Shown here one piece after another: positions 8,927-19,200 of a DNA stretch of 64,000 nucleotides. A model generated the notes under the pieces. That model did no database searches. It worked only from the letters and a program-made list of their open reading frames with translations, and was not told where the DNA came from. A program made the translations under genes and the position numbers. Source of the stretch: Brevundimonas sp. UBA5713 (lineage in GTDB: Bacteria > Pseudomonadota > Alphaproteobacteria > Caulobacterales > Caulobacteraceae); NCBI RefSeq assembly GCF_002419815.1, contig NZ_DIGV01000028.1, forward strand, positions 1 to 64,000, given 5' to 3'. Numbering within the stretch: position 1 is the first letter of the stretch; each line of letters begins with the position of its first letter.

Positions 8927-11581
8927 TCAGAAGGCCACGTCAAAGCCGACGCGGAAATAGCGTCCGCGCAGGTCGTACTGGCCAAAGTCGTAGGGTGCCC
9001 TCACACCGGGGAATGAGGCATCATGCGGGGGCTCTTCGTCCAGCAGATTTTCGATCTTGGCGTAGACGCGGACCTTTTCGGTCGCGGCCCAGCCCAGATA
9101 GGCGTCGAACTGGTTGTAGGAATCGACGCGTTCCTGACCGCCGACGACAGGCTCCTGATCGTAGCCACTGGTGTAATACCAGGTCAGATTGGCGTCGAAG
9201 GCGTTGCGCGACCACGCCACGCGGGTGGTGGCCTTGTGCGCGGGCAGGGTGGCCCCGCGGTTGGTGCCCGCATAGTCAAAGATGCGACCGCCGACCGTAT
9301 TGGGCCGCTCATACTTCAGCACATGGGTATAGGCGCTGCTGAGCACGATCAGGCCCGCATCACCGGCATCCCAGCGGTGGTTGAAGTCGATGTCGATACC
9401 CGACGTCTCCAGCGAGGTCAGGTTCTGATAGCGGTTATATGCGGCCTGTAGCTTGCCACGGCTGTCACGCACCACGTCGGCCGGATCATTGGCCTCGACG
9501 ACCGAGGCGATGTTGTTGGTGCCGACCAGGTTATCCAGCTTGATATTATACCAGTCGAAGCTGAGGGCCGTGTTGCGGGTGGGGGTAAAGACCACGCCAA
9601 GGTTCAGCGACTTGGTCTCTTCTGGCTCCAGATTGGTGTTGCCGACGGTGAAGAAGGTCGGGCTCTGGCGGCTGTTGGGCAGGTCGGGGTCGTACGGGTC
9701 AACCACGGTGCCGTAGGAGATCATGGTCGAGGCCGAGTTCTCCGACAGCGACGGCGCACGGAAACCCTGAGAGGCCGAGGCGCGGAAGGCCAGCTTGTCG
9801 AACGGCTTCCAGCGAAAGCCCGCCTTGGGCGAGAAGGCCGAGCCGAAATCGCTGTATTCGTCGGCGCGACCGGCGATCTGGATGTCCAGCGTGCTGGTGA
9901 CCGGAATGTTGAACTCGGCATAGGCGGCATAGACGTCGCGCTCGCCATCCACGGCAGCAATGGCCGGACGGATCTGCAGGCCCGCATCGATCTGCCACGG
10001 ATTACGCGAGACGAGGCTCTCGTTGCGGTACTCGACACCGGCGGCATATCCGACCGGACCGGCGGGCAGGGTGAACAGCTCGCCGGTGATCTTGAAGTCC
10101 ACGCCGTACAGTTCGGACTCTGCCGGACGCACAGTGGACAGGCGAATACCGTCCAGAACCGCCTGCGATGTGCTGGATGGATTGTGCAGCTTCAGAGAAC
10201 CGTCATTCAGCGCGTCGGCCAGCGTCCAACGATTGGCAAAACCGCCCGACACCGTCTCACGCTCGCGGCTGCCAGAGGCAAAGGCGGCCACTTCCCAGTC
10301 CAAGCGGTCATGGCTGCCCCGCACGCCGACCAAGGCGCGATAGCTGCGCGATTCATTGGTTTTCAGCGTGCGGCCCAGATCGAAGAAGGTGTATTCGATG
10401 GGCGTGGCGACGCCGTACGGATTGTACGGATTATCGGCGGGCAACAGGTTGGAGACCGGCTCGGCCAGACCGGTTTCGGCATTCAGCGCAAAGCGGCCGC
10501 TTTCCAGCGTGAAGAAGGGGCTGGAGCCAAACAGGGACGCGCCTTCCACATAGGAATACAGCACCTCGCCAAAGGCTTCGATATTCGGCGTCAGACGCAC
10601 CGTGCCGTGCACATAGGCCTGATAGCGGTCCGTCGACGGGATCAGGGTGGTGTGTTCGGCCAGATTGATGGCGCAGGTGTTGCCTTGCAGGCCGTCAATC
10701 GGGGTGCTGGACGTCAGCACCATGCCCTCGGGGCACTGACCGTCGGCGTTCAGGAACGGCACCGATCGGCCATTGACGAGGAAACGCGCGCCCTTGGCGG
10801 ACCAGCCGTTCCAGCGGCCATTGGGCAGGTCGGTATAGATGCCCGACTTGGTCAGATCGCGCTCGTCCTGATCCAGACGCTGGCGGGTGTAGGCTTCCAG
10901 CGAGACGAGGACATTGAAGCCGTCGTCCTCCAGATTGCCATAGCCGCCCACCAGTTTGGCGGTGCCGGTTTCAAGACCTCCCTGATCGGCGACACCATAG
11001 CTGGCCCCGAACTCAAGACCTTCGAAATTCTGGCGGGTGATGATGTTGGTCACGCCTGCGACTGCGTCAGAACCATAGACCGCTGAGGCACCGTCTTTCA
11101 GCACTTCAAGGCGCTGGACAGCCACCATGGGCAGGGCGTTCAGATTGACGAAAGTGTCCGACAAGCCGCCGCCCGGGAAACCATAGTTGGCCACGCGGCG
11201 CCCGTTCAGCAGCACCAGAGTATTCTTCTGCGACAGGCCGCGCAGGCCGATGCCCGCCGCGCCGGACGACCAGCCGCTGTTCTGGGTCTCGTTCGAGCCA
11301 TTGCCGGTGTTGGCCGAGATGGAGCGCAGCAGGTCGGACGTGGTGGACTTGCCCGACGACTGGATTTCCTCACGTCCGATGACCTGAACGGGGTTGAAGC
11401 CCTCGGTGTTGGCACTGCGGATATTGGAACCGGTCACCACCACATCGGCCACCGACGTGGTCTGCTGTTGATCAGCCTCTTCGGTCGTCGGCAGGGTCAG
11501 GATGTCAGAGGCCGCAAAGGTCATGCCGGGCGTGCTGGCCACGAGAAGGACGGCCAAGGCTGCGCTGGTCGCACGCGTCAT
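8927..11581 (-). CDS. TonB-dependent outer-membrane receptor
   Basis: Outer-membrane transporter of 884 residues with a signal peptide (cleavage near TFAAS), a plug domain at about 45-180 (VVVTGSNIRS, then LVLLNGRRV and AVYGSDAVAGVTNIIT) and a 22-strand-type barrel ending in Phe (VGFDVAF). The plug belongs to the large group with the GSNIR and VLLNGRR pattern, common in Caulobacterales and Xanthomonadales and often linked to peptide or glycan uptake. Placement directly upstream of the M14 carboxypeptidase suggests a peptide-derived ligand (inference). The start codon follows a 346-bp gap shared with the divergent AraC-type gene. Confidence 0.9.
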   Translation of the reverse strand: MTRATSAALAVLLVASTPGMTFAASDILTLPTTEEADQQQTTSVADVVVTGSNIRSANTEGFNPVQVIGREEIQSSGKSTTSDLLRSISANTGNGSNETQNSGWSSGAAGIGLRGLSQKNTLVLLNGRRVANYGFPGGGLSDTFVNLNALPMVAVQRLEVLKDGASAVYGSDAVAGVTNIITRQNFEGLEFGASYGVADQGGLETGTAKLVGGYGNLEDDGFNVLVSLEAYTRQRLDQDERDLTKSGIYTDLPNGRWNGWSAKGARFLVNGRSVPFLNADGQCPEGMVLTSSTPIDGLQGNTCAINLAEHTTLIPSTDRYQAYVHGTVRLTPNIEAFGEVLYSYVEGASLFGSSPFFTLESGRFALNAETGLAEPVSNLLPADNPYNPYGVATPIEYTFFDLGRTLKTNESRSYRALVGVRGSHDRLDWEVAAFASGSRERETVSGGFANRWTLADALNDGSLKLHNPSSTSQAVLDGIRLSTVRPAESELYGVDFKITGELFTLPAGPVGYAAGVEYRNESLVSRNPWQIDAGLQIRPAIAAVDGERDVYAAYAEFNIPVTSTLDIQIAGRADEYSDFGSAFSPKAGFRWKPFDKLAFRASASQGFRAPSLSENSASTMISYGTVVDPYDPDLPNSRQSPTFFTVGNTNLEPEETKSLNLGVVFTPTRNTALSFDWYNIKLDNLVGTNNIASVVEANDPADVVRDSRGKLQAAYNRYQNLTSLETSGIDIDFNHRWDAGDAGLIVLSSAYTHVLKYERPNTVGGRIFDYAGTNRGATLPAHKATTRVAWSRNAFDANLTWYYTSGYDQEPVVGGQERVDSYNQFDAYLGWAATEKVRVYAKIENLLDEEPPHDASFPGVRAPYDFGQYDLRGRYFRVGFDVAF

Positions 11582-11927
11582 TTTTGATGCACCGCAATAA
11601 GAAGGAAAGAGGCGCGTTTAAGGCATACACAGCACAGGTATTTAAGCGCAGTTTTTCTAAATCGATAGAGAGATTTTCTTCTAGGGAAGCGCTGCCTTCT
11701 AATGGCACTATGAAGGTCAATAAGCACTCATGGATAGATTGTCGTGATGCGCTTCTATCAATGGTTTTTAACCGCATGGGCCGAAATAAGGGACTTTGAG
11801 AGGTTCTGCCTGTCGCGCTGCCATTTTAATGTTTGAGTAATATTTGCACCGCTACGGCAAAGCTCGACGGTTGTGACGCCCGAGATGTTCCGGTGCGTCA
11901 TTTCTGAGTTTTCCTGCGTTTTTAAAG
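11582..11927. other. Divergent intergenic region, promoter-bearing by position
   Basis: 346 bp between the receptor gene (minus strand) and the AraC-type gene (plus strand). It is clearly more AT-rich than the flanking genes (for example 11640-11690), as expected for promoters. Short open frames here look random and I recognise no RNA element or riboswitch. Confidence 0.5.
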
Positions 11928-13022
11928 GTGTCGTCGTCGCAGTCTTGCCACGGTGCGCCCAGTGGTGATCGTTTGGCAGTTGCAGTACGTGACAGGGACG
12001 GTGTGGACGGACATGCGCCAATCGCGCGATCTGTTCTGGACACCACCCTTTTGCCCGAAAAGGCCCGGATAGGCGTGTGGCGCGAGACGGCGGCTTCGGT
12101 CTGGGAAATCTCGTCGATCACGGACGCCACCTTCTTTGCCAAGGTCGACGCCTATCACGCCGGCGATCTGATGTTTGGCAGCGTGACCAGCTGCGCCCAG
12201 AAGACAGAGCGCAACGCGGGACTGATAGCCGCCGACAGCCTCGATTACTTCCTGATGCAGTTTTATGTGGACGGCAGCCGGATCGCGCGTTCACGCCGTT
12301 CGGAGCAGGTGCTGGCCAATGGCGACATGCTGATGGTCGACATGAGCCAGCCCATCGAAACCGAGTCCACCGCTTATAAATCGGTCGATCTGGTGATGCC
12401 GCGCCGTGTGCTGGAGCCGTTGCTCATAGATGCCGATGCTCATGGCGGGCAAAGGCTGATGGCAACCGATCCGCTCACCGCCCTGTTCCGCAGTCACCTG
12501 ATGGCGCTTTATCAGGCCGCGCCACACATGAACGAGGCGCAGGCCTATGCTGTTCAGGGTGCGACCTTGTCGCTGGCGGCGGCGGCGCTGAACGGTACCA
12601 TTTCGCCCGAGCACGCAGATTCGGTACGGGCGGCGGCCTGGCTGCCGGTTCGTCGCTATATCGAAGACAATCTGACGGACCTTCACCTGACAGTCGAACA
12701 GACGGCACTGGCGTTCGGAATATCGCGTGCCACCGTCTATCGTATGATGGAGCCTCGCGGGGGCTTTGTGCACTACGTGCGCCTGCGCCGCCTGCATCGC
12801 TGCCGTGATGATCTGGTCAATCCGGCCCATATGCATCGCTCCATTGCCGACATTGCGGCCAGTTGGGGCTTCAATAATCCGTCTGCATTCAGCACCGCCT
12901 TCAAGGAACTGTTCGACATGTCGCCGCGTGATTTCCGTCACTATGTGCGGGGACGGACGCGGCGCATGAACGGGCTCGGGTCCGAGAGTGACTGGAGCCG
13001 CTGGTTGGCCGCCATGCGTTAG
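11928..13022 (+). CDS. AraC-family transcriptional regulator
   Basis: Regulator of up to 364 residues. The N-terminal two thirds form an AraC-binding-like sensor (about 40-230, with a YFLMQFYVDG stretch). The C-terminal 100 residues hold a double helix-turn-helix of AraC/XylS type (LHLTVEQTALAFGISRATVY, then RSIADIAASWGFNNPSAFST and FDMSPRDFRHYVR). It lies between a divergent TonB-receptor/carboxypeptidase operon and the giant autotransporter gene downstream. A tandem 21-bp-period repeat just after its stop is a candidate binding site. The start codon is uncertain: the first 25 residues are atypical, and internal GTG codons near 11985-12003 are alternatives. Confidence 0.82.
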   Translation: MSSSQSCHGAPSGDRLAVAVRDRDGVDGHAPIARSVLDTTLLPEKARIGVWRETAASVWEISSITDATFFAKVDAYHAGDLMFGSVTSCAQKTERNAGLIAADSLDYFLMQFYVDGSRIARSRRSEQVLANGDMLMVDMSQPIETESTAYKSVDLVMPRRVLEPLLIDADAHGGQRLMATDPLTALFRSHLMALYQAAPHMNEAQAYAVQGATLSLAAAALNGTISPEHADSVRAAAWLPVRRYIEDNLTDLHLTVEQTALAFGISRATVYRMMEPRGGFVHYVRLRRLHRCRDDLVNPAHMHRSIADIAASWGFNNPSAFSTAFKELFDMSPRDFRHYVRGRTRRMNGLGSESDWSRWLAAMR

Positions 13023-13044
13023 CGGGGCACATTTTTACGGCTTT

Positions 13045-13083
13045 GAGACAGTCGGTAAAGTCGCTGAGACGCAGCGTAAAGTC
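13045..13083 (+). promoter_or_regulatory. Tandem direct repeat, candidate AraC-type operator
   Basis: GAGAC-N5-GTAAAGTC occurs twice, at 13045-13062 and 13066-13083, with a period of exactly 21 bp (two helical turns). AraC-family proteins bind such direct repeats. A TAATAT hexamer at 13092-13097 lies at a spacing where the second repeat would overlap the -35 region of a promoter reading into the autotransporter. Confidence 0.55.
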
Positions 13084-13251
13084 TTCAAAATTAATATGAA
13101 ATCTCCCCCTCAGGTTGATTGACCGGGCGAGGGGGGACTCCTAGCAGCCAAGCTTAGAGAACTGTGGCCGCCTTTGCGGGTGGCTTTGCTGTGCGTGCTT
13201 TTGACCCTGGGTGGGGATCGGCGCGCCAAAACATTTGGGGGGCGTAAAGCC

Positions 13252-16200
13252 ATGAAGATCACTGCGCGCGAAATGAACCGCATCGCTGGCATCATCGACC
13301 GTGTGGTCGGCGAGCTGGATGTTCGGGCGGCGGCGGCGGAACAGCGCCATCTAGTGCGCGACGAAGCCGCGCGCGTGATCGAACAGCTGGCCGACGCGCG
13401 CACCAAGGCCGCCGAGCGTCTGCGTGACAGTCTGGCACGCCTGATCCAGTTGATGGACGCGCCCGAGCCGGTCGAGACGGCGGGCAAGCCGCGCTCGGCC
13501 CGTTCATGGCAGACGCTGATGAAGGCGTTTGCGGCCCTGCTGGGCGGTGTGGCCTTTGCTCTGCCGGCAGCGGCTGCCCCGACCGTGGGCGAGACCTTCA
13601 CCCACCCCTTCTATCCGGGCAAGACCCTGACCTGGGAGGTTGTCGAGGCCGAGGGTTATGTCGCCGTCGATCAGGACGGCATGAACTACAGCTTCCTGGC
13701 CATTCCGGCGATCGGATCGCAGTTGGCTTATGACTATGTCGGCGATCAGTGGCAGACGGCGACGGTGGTCGGCTATCAGACGGCTTCGGGGGCCTTCACC
13801 ACTTCGATCGTTCAAGGCGCGGACGGCCTGTTCTATGATGCCGTCACCAGCGAGCTGATTACCCATGCCTCGACCGGTACCGTCGATATGGGCGTGCCAA
13901 CCGTAGAGCGTAACGTCAGCCTGACGGCCGCCAGCGGCGGCGGCACTCAAGTCGAGTATCAAAACCCGACCACGTCCAGCGCCAACCAGATCCAAGTCAT
14001 CCGCAAGGGCAACAGTGGCAAGAACGGCAATAACGCCGTGCTGTTCGTGCCTGCTGCCTCGGGTAAGGCCGGACAGAATGGTCCGGCCATTGATCAGGAC
14101 TTCTCGATCAATACAGACATTGATGTTGTCGCCAACCGCTCGCCCGCGGTTCACGTTGCCAGCATTGGCGGTAACGGTGGCGACGGCGGTGATGCCTACC
14201 TCAGCGTGGTCGGCGGCGGCAAAAAGGGTGGCGCGGGCGGCAGCGGTGGCCATGTAGAAACGACCATCAGTGGCTCGGGTGTGGTCACGACCAACGGGAC
14301 CGCGTCGCACGGCGTCGTCATTCAGTCCGCGGCAGGTGTCGGAGGTGAAGGCGGCAGCAATTTTGTCTCCACCGGCGGCACGGGCTCGGGCGGTATCGCC
14401 GCGAACGGCGGCAATGTGGACGCCACCGTCGACGTCGAAATCCGCACCATCGGCAATGAATCCCACGGCGTGCTGATCCAGTCTCTGGGCGGTGGCGCGG
14501 GCAAGGGCGGCAGTTCCTATGGCCTGTTCGGCTATGCCACCAACGGCGGCTGGGGCGGCAATGGCGGCAATATCGTCGCTACGGTGAACAACACCATCCG
14601 CACCGAAGGTCTCAGCTCGCACGGCGTGGTGGTGCAAAGCATCGGCGGTCAGGGCGGTGACGGCGGCGGAGCGGGCGGCATTGTCGCCTTCGGTGGTGAC
14701 GGCGGCATCGGCGGCAACGGCGGGACGGTCGATCTGACCCTGAATGGCAATGTCACCACCTTGGGCGCAGGCTCTTATGGTGTGGTGGTCCAGTCCATCG
14801 GTGGCTCGGGCGGTAACGGTGGCGCGGCCGGTGGTCTGGTAGCGCTGGGCTCCAAGGGCAGTGAAGGCGGGGCCGGTAGTACGGTCGACTTCACCATGGG
14901 CGCAGGCTCCAGCATTACGACCGACGGGCTTGGATCGTTCGGCGCGGTAGTCCAGTCGATTGGCGGCGGCGGCGGCAACGCCGGTGCCTCGGGCGGTCTG
15001 GTTTCGGTTGGCGGTCGTGGCGGCGCAGGTAGCCACGGCGGGGCCGTCACGACGGATCTGGCCGGCGATATCCTGACCAAGAAAGACGGCAGCGTCGGCC
15101 TTGTCGCACAATCCATCGGCGGCGGCGGCGGTACGGGTGGCATCAATGTCACCGGTGCGGTGTCACGCACAGGCTCGCCCATTGCTCTGGGTATCGGCGG
15201 TTCGGGCGGCAGCGGCGGCGATGCAGGCACGGTCACGGTCGCGCGAGGCTATGAAGTTGACGGCACGGCCACGGGCGGCCTGATCTATACCCACGGTGAT
15301 GGCACATCGGGTCTGGTGGCCCAGTCCATCGGCGGTGGCGGCGGCAATGCCGGCTATAATCTGGTGCTGGGTCTCAAGCCGACCGGCTCGGGACAAGGTG
15401 GCTCCGAAGTGGGCATGCTGATGAACATCGGCGGCTCGGGGGCAGGCGCAGGTTCGGCCGACAAGGTCGACGTGCGCCACGACGGCACCATCGTCACCCA
15501 AGGCAATCTGGCCGACGGCCTGGTGGCCCAGTCGATTGGCGGCGGCGGCGGCAGCGGCACCTTCAATCTGGCACTGGGTGTCTTCAAGGACGCCCGCGCG
15601 GCCATGACCCTGACGGTGGGCGGTGCGACGGGTGCTGCCGGTCGTGCAGAGTCGGTGAATGTCCATCACCGCGGCGACATCTTTACCCACGGCGAATTGG
15701 CGCGCGGTATCGTTGCCCAGTCCATTGGCGGCGGCGGCGGTAATGCCGGCACGGACTTCGGTCTCGGCATTCTGGCCAAGGCCGGTCTGACCGTGGCTCT
15801 TGGTCGCGAAGGCGGCACCGGCGGGGAAGGCAGCACGGTCGACGTCGATGTCGATGGCCGCATTGTCACCCAGGGCGAACTGTCCGACGGTATTCTGGCC
15901 CAATCGATTGGCGGCGGCGGCGGCACGTCCGGCGCTATTGCCGTCAGCGGCAGCTTCAAGACCCCCGAGGACGAGTCCATGGGCGGCTCGATCTCCATCG
16001 GTCTGGAAGGCGGTCAGGGCGCAGAATCCGACGATGTCAGCGTCCGCTTCGCTGGTGAGCTCTACACCTCCGGCGACGACGCGCGCGGTATCTTCGCCCA
16101 GTCGATTGGCGGCGGTGGCGGTGTCGGCGGCGGAGCCAGCGCGACCCAGTTCATGGCGACCGGCAGTGCCAATATGGCGATTGGCGGCACGGGCGGCCTC

Positions 16201-19200
16201 GGTGCCATCGCGGGCAATATCGATATCGACAATTTGGGTCTGATCCGGACCAGCGGCGAAGGCTCTGACGGTATTCTGGCCCAGTCGATTGGCGGCGGCG
16301 GCGGTATGGGTGGCTCCACCCGCGTCATTGGCTTCCAGATCGCAGCGTCCAAGGGCACGACCCAGAACACGGCGGTCTTCGCTGTCGGGGGCTCGGGCGG
16401 AACGGGTGCCGATGCCGGTCAAATCGACATTGCCAACTCCGGCAAGATCATCACCGACGGTCTGAATGCCAACGGCATTCGCGCCCAGTCGATCGGCGGT
16501 GGCGGCGGTATCGGCGGTGCTGTGTACGCGATGCGCGTTCAGGGCCCCGGCGATAACAACTCGGTCGAACTGATGATCGGCGGCGCAGGCGGTACCGGCG
16601 GCAACGGCAATCTGGTCGACGTCGCCAATACCGGACTGATCTACACGCTCGGCGATAATGCCGCGGGCATTGCTGCTACCAGCATCGGCGGTGGCGGCGG
16701 TGACGCCGGCACGGTTCTGTCGCTCACTCTGGATGGTGCCGTGGGTTCGCGCAGCAACCGTCTGGTGACCACCATCGGCGGTTCGGGCGGCACGGGTGGT
16801 CTGGGCGGCGCTGTCGTGGTCAGCAATCTGGCCGTGGATGACGAAGAGCACAGCGGCACCATCATCACCGAAGGTCTGGGCAGTCATGGCATCATGGCCC
16901 AGTCGATCGGCGGTGGCGGCGGCAACGGCTCGACCGTCCTCAACGTTCAGGCGGGTCTCAGCTCGGCTGACAGCGTGATCGGTGGTCTGGCCATTGGTGG
17001 TACGGGTGGCGCGGGCAACCTGGCCGGCACGGTCGATGTCGAGAATGCCGGTCTGGTCTACACCAGCGGCGATAACGCCCACGGTATTCTGGCCCAGTCG
17101 ATTGGCGGCGGCGGCGGTAACGGCGGTCTGTCTATTGTCGGCAATCTGCTGATCAATCCGTCACCGACGGCTCCTGTCGTCAGCCTTGGCGGCTTTGGCG
17201 GTGACGGTGGCAATGGCAACCGCGTAACCGTCGACAACTCCGGTTCGATCCTGACGACGGGTGCCAATGCCCACGGCATTGTGGCCCAGTCGATTGGCGG
17301 CGGTGGCGGTAACGCCAATGTCGGCCTGTCCGCAGGCACCGATCCGCTCAGCGCCCTTGCGTCGAATGCGCTCAGCTTCGCGCTGGGCAATGTCGGTGGT
17401 GGCAATGGCGGCATCGGCGGCGAGGTGGTGGTCAACCACTCGGGCGATATCACTGTCACCGGCGACGGCTCGGTGGCCATCAAGGCCGAGAGCATCAACG
17501 GTGGCGGCGGTACGCTGGCGCTGGATATCTATGGTCTGATCGGCCTGCCGGGCATGCCCTATGTCGACATCGTCGGCATCAAGGTGCCTGCCGAGCCCGC
17601 CATCGTCGCGCGTCTGGGTGCCGAAGGCTCCACCTCGATGAACGCAGGCAAGGTCACGGTGAACACCACCGGCACCATCAATGCAGGCGGTGACCGCACG
17701 GTCGCGGACTTTGCGCAGGCGATTGGCGGGGGCGGCGGTACGCTGAACCTGAATGTCGAACTGGCCGAGTTCAGCCATATGGCCGACGCACAGGCCACCG
17801 GCTTCAACGTCATGCTGGGCGGTATCAACGGTGCCCAAAACGCTGCAGCTGATATCGACAGCCAGCATGATGGTGCCATGGTAGCGGCTGGCAACATGGC
17901 CACCGGCATTCTGGCACAAGCCATCGGCGGCGGCGGCGGCCGCGGCGTTATCAATATGGTGGCTCTGGATGCGGCGGCAATCGCTCGCGGTGCGGTCACC
18001 TTGGGGGCCGTAGACACCACGGACGAAACCGGCGGTGCGGTTGAACGCGACCAGACCGGTGCCGTGCTGACGGGCGGTGATTATTCGACCGCCAGTGTGC
18101 TGCAATCCATCGGCGGCGGCGGCGGCTCTGTCGTGGCCAATCTGGACGGAGACAACGACGGCGTTGACCTGCGTCTGGGTGCCCAGGGCGGTACCGGCGC
18201 GGACGCCCGCAATGTCAGCGGCGACTATGCCGGTGGCGTCCAGACCTTCGGCGCGTACGCCAGCGGTCTGGTGCTGCAATCCATCGGTGCCGGCGGCGGG
18301 GAGATCCGCGTGGCCGGAGCGGCGGATGCACCGGTCGTGCTGGGCGGTTCGGGTAACGTCAACGGCGATGCGGGTAACGTCAGCCTGAACCATCATGGCA
18401 TGATCCTGACCGAAGGCACCGGTGCCCATGGTCTGGTGCTGCAGTCCATCGGTGGCGGCGGTGGTGCCGTGTTCGGTAATATCAACGGTCCGGTGACCCT
18501 GTCCTCGACCAACACCGGCAACGGTGGCGATATCACCCTGACGCAAGACCAGCTGATCGTGGCGCGCGGTGCCAATGCCTTTGGCGTTATCGCCCAATCG
18601 CTGGGCGGCGGTGGCGGCTGGGTGGATGGCCAGTTCGCGGGCTCGGCCGGTGGTCAGGGCTCGGGTGGCAACGTCAGCCTGTCGTTCGCCCAAGGCATCT
18701 ATGCGTTGGCCAACAACTCGGTCGCTGTCTTCGCGCAGAGCGAAGGTGGCGATGGCGCGGGCAACATCTCGCTGGACCTGCACGGTGCAGTGCGCGGTGG
18801 TGACGGTGAGGGGGCTGCCGTGCGTCTGGCCGGTGGCCAGAACAACCGCATCACCAGCGATGTCATGCTGTCGTCGGTGTCGGGCTGGGCCATTCAAGGC
18901 GGCACGGGCAATGATCGTGTCATCAACAACGGTCAGGTGTTCGGTAATCTTGACCTGGGCGCGGGCGACAACCGCTTCATCAACCGCGCAGGGGCCAGCT
19001 TCATGGCCTTTGACACGATCAGGTTGCGTGAGGGCGAGCCGACACTGTCGGCCCGGTCGTTTGTGCCGACGGCTATGGTCATCGAGGGCGCGGAGGCTAC
19101 CTTCACCAATGAAGGCGTCTTCCGCATGGGTCTGGATGCCGCAGGCTGGCCGATCGATCTGGCCGCAGGCGAAACCTTCGGCAACTGGGATGATCTGGCT

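Noticed and set aside
11584..11799. Small open frame before the AraC-type gene
   Set aside because: AT-rich promoter region; no homology pattern and poor codon use.
14148..18765. Regular repeats as a CRISPR array
   Set aside because: Units are long, in frame, degenerate at DNA level and encode QSIGGGGG; no short identical repeats with unique spacers.
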